From assembly GCA_009701115.1 (NCBI GenBank), contig WLKR01000074.1, positions 1 through 6,053 of the forward strand: a stretch of DNA of 6,053 nucleotides, written 5' to 3'. Of this stretch, positions 1 through 6,053 are shown piece after piece. Made by a program: the position numbers and the translations under genes. A model generated the notes under the pieces. It searched no databases and was not told the DNA's origin. It saw nothing but the letters and a program-made list of their open reading frames with translations. This stretch comes from Actinomycetota bacterium. Lineage in GTDB: Bacteria; Actinomycetota; Acidimicrobiia; Acidimicrobiales; RAAP-2. The stretch's first letter is position 1. Each line of letters starts with the position of its first letter.

Positions 1-485
1 CGCCTACTCCAGCTCAGTCCGAACCGGCTGCACCGACGCCTTCCAGCGGCGGTAGTGCGCCGTCGAGTGGTGGTGGCACTAGTAGTGGCTCAGGCTCAGC
101 GAGTAGCTCTGGTTCAGGCTCAGGCTCAGGCTCCGGCTCAACGAGTAGCTCCGGCTCCGGCTCAGGCTCAACGAGCGGCTCTGGATCAAGCTCAGGTGGC
201 AGCTCGGGCTCTGGGGGCGGTTCAGGTTCAAGCTCGCGTCCTGGTTCAGGTTCAGGTTCGAACTCAGGCGGCGGTTCTGGGTCGGGCTCAGGCTCAGGCT
301 CAGGCGGCGGTTCGGGCTCAGGCTCAGGCGGCGGCTCAGGCTCAGGCGGCGGCTCAGGCTCAGGCGGCGGTTCGGGCTCAGGCTCAGGCGGCGGTTCGGG
401 CTCGGGTCAAAGCAATGATGGTGGCTCATCTGATGGCGAAGGATCTAGCGGTACACCTCCAAGCGGGCCAGGAGGATCTGACTAA
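1..485 (+). CDS. C-terminal fragment of an unidentified protein with a long Ser/Gly-rich tail
   Basis: This is the 3' end of a gene that begins left of the window; the first full codon starts at base 3 and TAA is at 483-485. The 160 visible residues are a short Pro/Ala/Ser stretch (about 1-25), then roughly 110 residues of almost pure Ser and Gly (about 29-135), then an acidic end of Gly, Ser, Asp and Pro. The frame is supported in two ways. Synonymous changes (GGC/GGT/GGG, TCA/TCG/TCT/TCC) fall in the third position of this frame. The stop also overlaps the next gene's ATG behind a good Shine-Dalgarno site. No folded domain, membrane anchor or cysteine is visible, so the piece is probably a disordered spacer or tail; a location outside the cell is an inference from the partner gene. 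The function of the missing N-terminal part is unknown. The other two frames across the repeat also lack stops for long stretches, but only as a by-product of the repeat. Confidence 0.8.
   Translation, partial: PTPAQSEPAAPTPSSGGSAPSSGGGTSSGSGSASSSGSGSGSGSGSTSSSGSGSGSTSGSGSSSGGSSGSGGGSGSSSRPGSGSGSNSGGGSGSGSGSGSGGGSGSGSGGGSGSGGGSGSGGGSGSGSGGGSGSGQSNDGGSSDGEGSSGTPPSGPGGSD
87..407 (+). repeat. GGCTCA / GGCGGC minisatellite encoding the Ser-Gly tail
   Basis: This is imperfect tandem hexamer DNA (Gly-Ser codon pairs). From 267 it becomes more ordered, with blocks that each begin GGCGGCGG: 267-302 (36 bases), 303-326 (24), 327-344 (18), 345-362 (18), 363-386 (24) and 387-407 (21). Blocks 327-344 and 345-362 are identical, and 291-334 is repeated perfectly at 351-394, a 44-base direct repeat at 60-base offset. 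All block lengths are multiples of three, so gain or loss of a block would change tail length without breaking the frame. The left half (87-266) is more diverged, so the right half was probably duplicated more recently. Confidence 0.85.
471..475 (+). promoter_or_regulatory. Shine-Dalgarno site GGAGG for the membrane NHL-repeat protein
   Basis: GGAGG lies 9 bases before the ATG at 485, an ideal spacing, and inside the last codons of the upstream gene. It favours ATG 485 over the second in-frame ATG at 491, for which the spacing would be 15 bases. Together with the TAATG overlap it suggests both coupled and independent ribosome entry. Confidence 0.75.
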
Positions 486-3310
486 TGTCAATGTTCGAAA
501 GCGCTCATGCGGGCAGCCTGGCGGCCGACATCGAAATTGCTCAGTCTGCCAAGTTGGCGCGCGGGCATAAGCCTGGCGCACCTCCTGCACCAGGTATAGG
601 TGGCCGGCACATTGTTGATCGCTTTAACGACTGGTTCGGAAACCATTTACAACAGATTTCTCCGTTAATTGGTCAACCGTTCAACGACGGCATTTACCTG
701 CGTTCACTGCTCGGCAACGCCTATCTCGCACTCCCAACGCTCGCTGTTGTCCTTGGCCTTCTATCGTTGTTTGATACTCAAGGGTTGGCCATTTCGCCGA
801 GCTTCAGTCTTTGTGTTGCAATGATGGTTTTGGGTGTCCTCGATGCATTCTCGGGCTTAGTTGGATTTCTGGTTTTTGCGATTGGCGTGATTCTCTCGGG
901 TCACTTCTTCTCAAGTCATCTAGTCACTGGTCCAACGGGGTCGCAAGGAATGCTGTATGCATTCACTGGTCTGTTCGGTGTGGCGCTCCTTTGGTTTATC
1001 GCCCCACAGCTCGCAGAGAAAATGCGTCCAATTGTTGTTATCGAAGACGAAGTTGGTTTTCGAAAGTTTTATATGTTGGCAGCAGATTTCCTCGTTCTGC
1101 CCTTCCTGACCATTCTGATTCTCGGTTCAATGCCCGCGCTGATGCCATCTTTGGCGGGCGCCTACCAGCAGGGTATTGCTGGAGTAACTGTCCAGGAGCA
1201 CATGCACGAGATCAAGGTCATTGTTGGCCTAGCCATGCTTGTTCGCGTAGCGACCGAACTCTTCCTTCATCGACGCTACGCACCGATTGAGTCGGCACAG
1301 CAGGTTTCACGACCACCAATTGTGAATCGGTCACTAAAGACTTTCACTTCGCTGTTTGCCTTTGTCCTCATCTGGGAAATCATGGGCTGGATGTGGCAGA
1401 TGCCCGTCGTCTGGGTTGTCTACTTGTTGACCGAAAAATTCGGTGTTCTGGGTGAACGTTTCATTCGGCCAAGTTCTATCTTCCGATTTGTTCCAAGGAA
1501 TCTCTTCAAAATCTTTGTAATTTTGATCTTCTCGCAATACGCGATGAAGGTACTCAATGGCAAGTTTGTAAGTGGTTCTGACATCTTGGGCTGGCTAGCG
1601 ATTTCCTTGGCTACCGTGACGGCAGTATTCGCGACCCTCGAAGGTGCCAAGCGAGTAACTGATACGAAGGAAGATTTAGATCCCAGCTGGTGGACTCGTG
1701 CTTCCGGATTCGTCGTCGTCCTAGGACTCTTTTTGGTTTCACAGGACTTTGTGCATATCGAAGCAAAGAGTTACTCCAGTCCCCAGGGCGTCTCGGTGAG
1801 CGCACTGAATACCACCTACATCGCAGATGCCGGTAATAACCGTGTCGTCCGCATCGGACTTGATGGGACACGGAGCACGGTCGGTAGTGGCCTCCTGCAC
1901 CCCTATTCGGCCGTTGCTGACCCATCTACCTCGAAAGAAGTTGTCTATGTCGCCGATGCCGGCCACAACCGAGTTCTTCGCGTAGACGTCCATCCGACCC
2001 AGGCGATTGCCCCACTCTTCCGTTATCAGATGAGGGCATATGCCGCCAATTCGGCAGCTCAACGTTCCATCGGTCACGGTTTTAAGACGCCAACGGGCAT
2101 TGCGGTGGATCGCAAGGGTCGCGTTTACGTAGCCGACAGTGGCCATGGTCAAATTGTTACCGTCGACAAGCAGGGGAACCAAGAAGTCTTTATATCCGGA
2201 CTCCAGAATCCCCAGGCAGTATTCATCGACCCATTCGGCAATGTATGGGTCACCGACACGGGTCGTGGCATCGTTTGCAGGTTTGCTGCCACTGACGACG
2301 GTACGGCTGGCACTCGCACCATCTATAAGGCCGGTCTCGACAACCCTTCAGGCGTTGCCGTTGACTCCGCCAACAATGTCTTTATTTCTAATACCGGTCG
2401 TGACGAAGTTCTTGAGTTCCGTGCCAACGGTGAAGAGGTCATGGTGGAGGGTGAGTTCGCTCATCCCACTGCCCTGGCTGTGAACGGATCAGGTCACGCG
2501 TTCGTGGCCAATCAAGTAACAAGTGAAATATCAGTAGTTACCCCGCTCTACATTCGAGAAAAGTACCTCACGGCCCCGAGCACCAATGGAACGGCCATCG
2601 CGCTGCTGAAGAATGGCGATGTGATTGTTGTGAGCCAGCGCGGTGGCACCGTTGAACAGCTGTCGCCTGAAAGGCGTGTCGTCCTCGCCTCGGGCTTTGA
2701 TCACCCGCACGGCGTTGTGGTTACGTCGTTGGACGAAATCTACGTTTCGGAGCCACCTACTGGAACGATTTATCAAGTTCTCAAGAACGGTGACAAGAAG
2801 GTTCTGATCAAGGGTCTTGATGGAATTACGGCCCTCGCATCCGACGGCTACGGTGGCCTCCTCGGCGTCCAGACTAAGTATGGGAATATCCTCACGATTA
2901 CTCGTCAAGGTGTTGCCAAGCTCTGGGTCGGTGGTTTGGAAAATCCAACGGACATTAGCAAGGATGCCTTCGGGTATGTCAACGTGAGCTTGCGGGGCAC
3001 AGGACACAAGGACGGATCAGTTGTTCGGATCATTTCCGGCCAGAAGCCAATTCTGATTCAAGGTGGCCTCGATCGGCCGGAAGGTATCACCTCTGACGCA
3101 CTGGGTAACGTGTTTTTCGTCGAGTCGGGTACCCGTCGCGTGTGGGAGTACATGAACTCACTTGGTGCCCAGATTGTCACTGAGGCAACCGGTGAATCAG
3201 CGCAACCCATCGCGATCGTTTCCGACGCCAAGGGCAGCGTGTTCGTTCTGGAGCATGGTCCGAACCGTGTCGTTCGATACATCCTTTCTGCTCACTCTGC
3301 TTCGATGTAA
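485..3310 (+). CDS. Multi-pass membrane protein with about twelve C-terminal NHL repeats
   Basis: This 941-residue protein has two halves. Residues 1-75 are soluble and positively charged. Residues 76-421 hold about 11 hydrophobic segments, near 76-96, 106-120, 121-139, 155-173, 197-219, 243-260, 286-301, 303-318, 341-355, 365-385 and 406-421. The basic loops at 174-196, 261-285, 319-340 and 386-405 all fall on the cytoplasmic side if the N terminus is inside, which puts the C-terminal half outside. Residues 431-934 form a beta-propeller region of NHL units with the typical hydrophobic-V-ADxGxxRVxR pattern (for example YIADAGNNRVVRI at 445-457). In the NHL family such propellers bind proteins, carbohydrates or other ligands; no catalytic residues are evident here. 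I do not recognise the membrane half. The start at 485 rests on the GGAGG at 471 and the one-base overlap with the upstream stop. It probably works with the Ser/Gly-tailed protein in a surface sensor, adhesin or wall-associated assembly, but that is inference. An enzyme with an unrecognised membrane catalytic domain is an alternative. Confidence 0.88.
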   Translation: MSMFESAHAGSLAADIEIAQSAKLARGHKPGAPPAPGIGGRHIVDRFNDWFGNHLQQISPLIGQPFNDGIYLRSLLGNAYLALPTLAVVLGLLSLFDTQGLAISPSFSLCVAMMVLGVLDAFSGLVGFLVFAIGVILSGHFFSSHLVTGPTGSQGMLYAFTGLFGVALLWFIAPQLAEKMRPIVVIEDEVGFRKFYMLAADFLVLPFLTILILGSMPALMPSLAGAYQQGIAGVTVQEHMHEIKVIVGLAMLVRVATELFLHRRYAPIESAQQVSRPPIVNRSLKTFTSLFAFVLIWEIMGWMWQMPVVWVVYLLTEKFGVLGERFIRPSSIFRFVPRNLFKIFVILIFSQYAMKVLNGKFVSGSDILGWLAISLATVTAVFATLEGAKRVTDTKEDLDPSWWTRASGFVVVLGLFLVSQDFVHIEAKSYSSPQGVSVSALNTTYIADAGNNRVVRIGLDGTRSTVGSGLLHPYSAVADPSTSKEVVYVADAGHNRVLRVDVHPTQAIAPLFRYQMRAYAANSAAQRSIGHGFKTPTGIAVDRKGRVYVADSGHGQIVTVDKQGNQEVFISGLQNPQAVFIDPFGNVWVTDTGRGIVCRFAATDDGTAGTRTIYKAGLDNPSGVAVDSANNVFISNTGRDEVLEFRANGEEVMVEGEFAHPTALAVNGSGHAFVANQVTSEISVVTPLYIREKYLTAPSTNGTAIALLKNGDVIVVSQRGGTVEQLSPERRVVLASGFDHPHGVVVTSLDEIYVSEPPTGTIYQVLKNGDKKVLIKGLDGITALASDGYGGLLGVQTKYGNILTITRQGVAKLWVGGLENPTDISKDAFGYVNVSLRGTGHKDGSVVRIISGQKPILIQGGLDRPEGITSDALGNVFFVESGTRRVWEYMNSLGAQIVTEATGESAQPIAIVSDAKGSVFVLEHGPNRVVRYILSAHSASM
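1775..3286 (+). repeat. Region encoding about twelve NHL beta-propeller repeats
   Basis: The units, in protein residues, begin near 431, 471, 534, 574, 619, 659, 697, 739, 779, 819, 863 and 906. Most have the form [N/H/Q]P-x-G/A-[V/I]-x-[V/I]-D-x(5)-[V/I]-[Y/F]-V-[A/T/S]-[D/N]-x-G-x(2)-[R/Q]-[V/I]. Units 1-5, 11 and 12 are clear. Units 6-10 are degenerate and lack the Asp-x-Gly turn, but they keep the spacing of about 40 residues and the start motif. Twelve units fit two six-bladed propellers in tandem. About 30 extra residues (503-533) separate units 2 and 3. The repeats have diverged at DNA level, so they are old. Confidence 0.75.
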
Positions 3311-3321
3311 TCTTCGCGAGA

Positions 3322-3351
3322 TTGATTGAGGCAATGACCGTCAGTCACAAT
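3322..3351 (+). promoter_or_regulatory. Possible weak promoter before the oxidoreductase-transporter pair
   Basis: The only intergenic gap in the window (3311-3365) holds TTGATT at 3322-3327 and CACAAT at 3346-3351, separated by 18 bases; each matches 4 of 6 positions of the sigma70-type -35 and -10 consensus. A small palindrome TGAC-C-GTCA (3335-3343) sits between them and could be an operator. Transcription would begin only a few bases before the GTG start, giving a very short leader or a leaderless message. Short matches like these arise easily by chance. Confidence 0.25.
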
Positions 3352-3365
3352 GAGCCGAAAAGAGA

Positions 3366-4403
3366 GTGGTGCCATCCGTGCAGAACCGTCAAGTGGTCTT
3401 AACAAATCGTCCCGATGGTCTGGTCGATAGCTCAACGACCACCGTGGTTGTTACGGACCGACCAACATGTGGCGAAGGTCAAGCGCTCATTCGAGTGGGC
3501 CTCTTGTCAATCGATCCCACAATTCGAACGTGGATGAACGATGCGCCGGGATATCTGCCTCCAATCGAAATCGGAGCGGTCATCCGTGGCGGCGGCGGGG
3601 GAGTGGTCGTCGAGTCTTGCAACGATGCGTATCAAGTCGGCGACATTGTGATAGGTATGACGGGCTGGCAGGAGTGGGCTATCGCTGACGCTTCGAACAA
3701 GTTCTCCGTAGTGCCCAAGGGGACGGGGCTGACCCTTCCCATTGTGATGAATGTGCTCGGCGTGACTGGCATAACTGCCTTTTACGGCCTCACTGATGTC
3801 GGCGCCTTCAAGAGCGGAGACGTTGTTGTTGTTTCGGGCGCTGCCGGGGCTACGGGTTCAGTGGCCGGGCAGATTGCCAAGGCGCGCGGCGCCAAGAAGG
3901 TAATCGGGATCGCCGGCGGACCGGCCAAGTGCGCCGAGGTAGTGGAGCTCTACGGATTTGATGAGTGCTTGGACTATAGAGAGCCTCACCTCGCCCGACG
4001 GCTTCGCGAAGCCTGCCCCAAGGGTATCGATGTCTATTTCGACAACGTCGGTGGCGAAGTGCTTGACGCGGTGCTTATGAACATTGCGATGCACGGGCGC
4101 GTGGTGCTCTGTGGGGCGATTTCTCAGTACAACAACATGAGTGAATTCAGGGGACTGAAGAATCACACCATGTTGATCATGCGCCGCGCTCGCATGGAGG
4201 GTTTTATCGTCCTCGACTACATGGGCCGCTCCGCCGAGGCGCAACTCGAGTTGGCGACAATGGTGCTTAACGGCACCCTGCGACACCAAGAACATCTTGT
4301 GGTCGGTTTGGAAAACGCTCCTGACGCCCTTAATCTTCTCTTCTCGGGTGGTAATCACGGCAAGACGCTGGTAGTAGTGGACGATTCCGTCCAGCTCACT
4401 TAA
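3366..4403 (+). CDS. NADPH-dependent MDR-family oxidoreductase (alkenal / curcumin reductase type)
   Basis: This is a zinc-independent medium-chain dehydrogenase/reductase of 345 residues, the usual length for the family. The family reduces the C=C bond of alpha,beta-unsaturated ketones or aldehydes with NADPH in the cytoplasm (curcumin reductase, leukotriene B4 dehydrogenase / prostaglandin reductase, 2-alkenal reductase). Visible hallmarks are an N-terminal NRQVVL strand (7-12), SIDPTIRTWM (48-57), the Rossmann turn with AAGATG at 159-164, a probable NADP phosphate-binding Lys at 188, LDY (202-204), YFDNVGGE (224-231) and GAISQYN (250-256). No zinc-ligand set is present. An in-frame TGA at 3351 leaves only GTG starts, at 3366, 3369 or 3378. 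The longest is given, but 3378 is about 11 bases from the purine run AAAAGAGAG (3358-3366) and is equally plausible. The TAA overlaps the start of the transporter gene. The family is clear; the natural substrate is not. Confidence 0.92.
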   Translation: MVPSVQNRQVVLTNRPDGLVDSSTTTVVVTDRPTCGEGQALIRVGLLSIDPTIRTWMNDAPGYLPPIEIGAVIRGGGGGVVVESCNDAYQVGDIVIGMTGWQEWAIADASNKFSVVPKGTGLTLPIVMNVLGVTGITAFYGLTDVGAFKSGDVVVVSGAAGATGSVAGQIAKARGAKKVIGIAGGPAKCAEVVELYGFDECLDYREPHLARRLREACPKGIDVYFDNVGGEVLDAVLMNIAMHGRVVLCGAISQYNNMSEFRGLKNHTMLIMRRARMEGFIVLDYMGRSAEAQLELATMVLNGTLRHQEHLVVGLENAPDALNLLFSGGNHGKTLVVVDDSVQLT

Positions 4404-5635
4404 TGGCGAAAGGCGTGCGTACAGCCAAACCTACGGTCACCCTGGTCTTGATTGCCGTGGCCGCATCATTTGGTCAGTTTGGCGCCATCTCATCGCTGGG
4501 CGACGTCGCCAAGCACTTTGGATCGTTCAACGAAGGAAAGTCTCTGACCGGAGTGGTTGGCATTTCGGCCGGAGTTCTCGGTCTAGGAATGGGCCTGCTG
4601 CGCCTGGCGTCACTCGGCGCCCTTCCACTGAGCTCTATGGGGGACCACTTCGGCCGAGTGCGAGTGCTTCGAGGTACCCTGACGCTGGGCCTCCTCTTTA
4701 CGGTGGCGGCTGCGGCGAGCCCGGGCTACTGGTGGTTCGTGCTGTTGTTCGCGTGCGCTCGGCCTCTACTTTCGACGGCAAACACGTTGGTTCAGGTTCT
4801 CACGGTGGAGGTGAGTTCCGATCGACACCGTGTTCGCCATCTCGCTTGGATTTCCGCTGGAGCAGGGATGGGTGCCGGTCTTTCGGCAATCCTGCACAGC
4901 GTTTTCCGCGGACCAAACTCTTTCCGAATCCTCTTCGCCCTCGCGCTGGTGCCCGCAATTCTTATTCAGCCACTAATTCGTAAGGTCGAAGAGACGCACC
5001 AATTGGATCGAACGACGGAACGTGTGAGCAAGTTGGGATCGGTAGCCCGCGAGTTTCGTCGACCGCTCTTCATTCTCGCCTGGGTGGCTTTCGTGGTCGG
5101 CGTGATTTCCGGACCGGCGAATGGATTCGCTTTCGTGTATGGCGAGCGCATCTTGCATATTGATCCGAAATTTGTGGCCGTCGTCGTCACGGGGAGTTCT
5201 GTGACAGGTCTGCTGGGTCTGATAGCGAGTCGATGGAGTTCGGATTCCTTTGGTCGGCGGACCACCGTTGGGGTCGGTGCCATTGGCTCGGGTCTCGCTA
5301 GCTGCTTGGCGTATTTCGGTGGCCGTCACCTTTTTACGATTGGTTATCTCGTCGGCGTTTTTGCCACCGCCTTGTGGGCTCCGGCCGCGAGCGCACTTGT
5401 CAATGAGACTTTCCCTCGACGGGTTCGAGCCACCGTCGGTGGCTGGATCGTGGTCGCTGGCGTTCTCGGGGCTACTTTCGGGCTGTTTTTCTTTGGTGTG
5501 GTGGCGAACTTGGTAGCGAGCGATCACAGCGTGAGCGCGCTTCGACTGCCCAGCCTCATAACGTTCTTACCGTTGCTACCGACCCTCTTGGTTCTGTGGC
5601 GCCTACCAGAGACCCGCCATAAGGTGCTCGACTAG
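4403..5635 (+). CDS. Major facilitator superfamily transporter
   Basis: This 410-residue inner-membrane protein has about 12 hydrophobic segments in two sixes, split by a charged cytoplasmic loop at 193-220, as in secondary carriers of the major facilitator superfamily. The loop after helix 2 carries motif A (GDHFGRVRVL, 80-89, with the key Asp81, Gly84, Arg85 and Arg87). Its counterpart after helix 8 is SSDSFGRRT (279-287). NETFPRRVRAT (333-343) and a C-terminal LPETR (401-405) resemble the signatures of the sugar/metabolite-porter branches. The substrate and direction cannot be read; an efflux or uptake role matched to the upstream reductase is inference. The ATG overlaps the previous stop (TAATG) and no Shine-Dalgarno site is evident nearby, so translation probably depends on coupling. 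The stop TAG shares CTAG with the opposing gene. Confidence 0.9.
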   Translation: MAKGVRTAKPTVTLVLIAVAASFGQFGAISSLGDVAKHFGSFNEGKSLTGVVGISAGVLGLGMGLLRLASLGALPLSSMGDHFGRVRVLRGTLTLGLLFTVAAAASPGYWWFVLLFACARPLLSTANTLVQVLTVEVSSDRHRVRHLAWISAGAGMGAGLSAILHSVFRGPNSFRILFALALVPAILIQPLIRKVEETHQLDRTTERVSKLGSVAREFRRPLFILAWVAFVVGVISGPANGFAFVYGERILHIDPKFVAVVVTGSSVTGLLGLIASRWSSDSFGRRTTVGVGAIGSGLASCLAYFGGRHLFTIGYLVGVFATALWAPAASALVNETFPRRVRATVGGWIVVAGVLGATFGLFFFGVVANLVASDHSVSALRLPSLITFLPLLPTLLVLWRLPETRHKVLD

Positions 5636-6053
5636 CGCCAGGTGAGCTCAACGCTGAGCGCCCGATGGTCGCTCCCATTACGAATGCTGCGACCATTGCG
5701 AACGGTCCACGGCCCGCGAAGCAAGATGTGGTCAATCTGTGAATGAGGTCGCCAAGCGGGCCACGTGCGGGCCCGCACCGCACTGCGCCAACCTGGTAGC
5801 ACGGAGCGAAGAAGTGGTCGCCAGCAGTTGAAGTCACCGGCGGTGACGACGGGGTTGCTGAGGCTCAATTCGTGGAGCCTTCGGCCGACAAAGCGGTACT
5901 GCTTGAGCGAACCGTGTGAGATGTGCGCACCGTGTATCGCCACCGCCGTAAACGGTCGACCCTCGTACTCGCAGGTGGCGATAATGAGTGCCCGTCGTGT
6001 CTTATCTCTTCGCAACTGCGGGAGATACTCAACTTGGAGGTTGAGAAGAGGTA
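5632..6053 (-). CDS. Endonuclease/exonuclease/phosphatase-family protein, C-terminal part
   Basis: The reading frame stays open to the right edge, so this is the last 139 residues of a gene that starts outside the window; a TTG at 6013-6015 is internal, not a real start. The family (DNase I / exonuclease III / inositol phosphatase fold) makes metal-dependent cuts in phosphodiester or phosphoester bonds. Counting visible residues, conserved motifs are present in the right order: a His-containing strand with AIHGAHISHGS (38-48), AGDFN (71-75, metal and active-site Asp and Asn), QIDHIL (105-110) and GSDHRAL (126-132, catalytic Asp-His). TWPAWRPHS just before the IDH motif is typical of a bacterial hydrolase group in this family, as I recall it. 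The N-terminal metal-binding Glu would lie outside the window. The substrate (DNA, lipid or other phosphoester) is unknown. It converges on the transporter gene with no gap. Confidence 0.85.
   Translation of the reverse strand, partial: PLLNLQVEYLPQLRRDKTRRALIIATCEYEGRPFTAVAIHGAHISHGSLKQYRFVGRRLHELSLSNPVVTAGDFNCWRPLLRSVLPGWRSAVRARTWPAWRPHSQIDHILLRGPWTVRNGRSIRNGSDHRALSVELTWR
5665..5696. other. Perfect 8-base inverted repeat inside the endonuclease gene
   Basis: ATGGTCGC (5665-5672) and GCGACCAT (5689-5696) pair perfectly around a 16-base loop, beginning 30 bases past the transporter stop. It could help end the transporter transcript, but there is no T-run after it. It overlaps codons for the conserved Ser-Asp-His motif, so it may be chance. 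Confidence 0.3.

Noticed and set aside
79..429. Reverse-strand open frame rich in Leu-Ser repeats
   Set aside because: The stop-free reverse strand of the hexamer array explains it. There is no start context or recognisable protein.
55..570. Open frame rich in Ala-Gln repeats over the Ser/Gly array
   Set aside because: It is the same repeat read in another frame. The third-position pattern and the coupled stop at 485 support frame 3, and this frame runs on into the next gene.
2531..3007. Reverse-strand 158-codon open frame opposite the NHL repeats
   Set aside because: The + strand frame carries regular NHL units through the whole interval, and the reverse product has no recognisable features.
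3309..3323. AATCT-TCGCG-AGATT hairpin as a terminator after the NHL gene
   Set aside because: The stem has only 5 pairs, mostly A-T, and no T-run follows; it is too weak to call.
4973..5527. Reverse-strand open frames of up to 184 codons opposite the transporter
   Set aside because: They are low-hydrophobicity, Arg/Thr-rich shadows of a clear MFS gene with intact motifs on the other strand.
6013..6015. TTG as the start of the reverse-strand endonuclease-family gene
   Set aside because: The frame stays open to the window edge with family-like sequence before it, and the fold needs a longer N-terminal part, so the true start lies outside.

Overview
The window looks like a moderately GC-rich bacterial chromosome segment, most likely from an actinomycete-type (Actinomycetota) organism. 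The grounds are GTG starts, tightly packed genes with TAATG stop/start overlaps, and an endonuclease tail whose wording resembles actinobacterial homologues. The placement comes from protein style only and is of low certainty. I see no RNA genes, insertion sequences, CRISPR arrays or phage genes.

Left part (1-3310, + strand): the C-terminal 160 residues of an unidentified protein end in a long Ser/Gly low-complexity tail encoded by a GGCTCA/GGCGGC-type minisatellite. Its stop codon overlaps the start of a 941-residue protein. That protein joins an unrecognised multi-pass membrane domain (about 11 predicted helices) to about twelve NHL-type beta-propeller repeats, which the positive-inside rule places outside the cell. 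The pair looks translationally coupled and is the most unusual part of the window: probably a surface-exposed system whose function cannot be read from this sequence.

Middle and right part (3311-5635, + strand): after a 55-base gap with a weak possible promoter come an NADPH-dependent MDR-family oxidoreductase (curcumin reductase / alkenal reductase / prostaglandin reductase type) and, again through a TAATG overlap, a 12-helix major facilitator superfamily transporter. Together they suggest reduction plus export (or uptake) of a small carbonyl-type compound, but the substrate is unknown.

Right edge (5632-6053, - strand): the C-terminal part of an endonuclease/exonuclease/phosphatase-family protein converges on the transporter gene. 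The two genes share the palindromic CTAG as their stop codons, so there is no intergenic space. Apart from the 55-base gap at 3311-3365, the whole window is coding.
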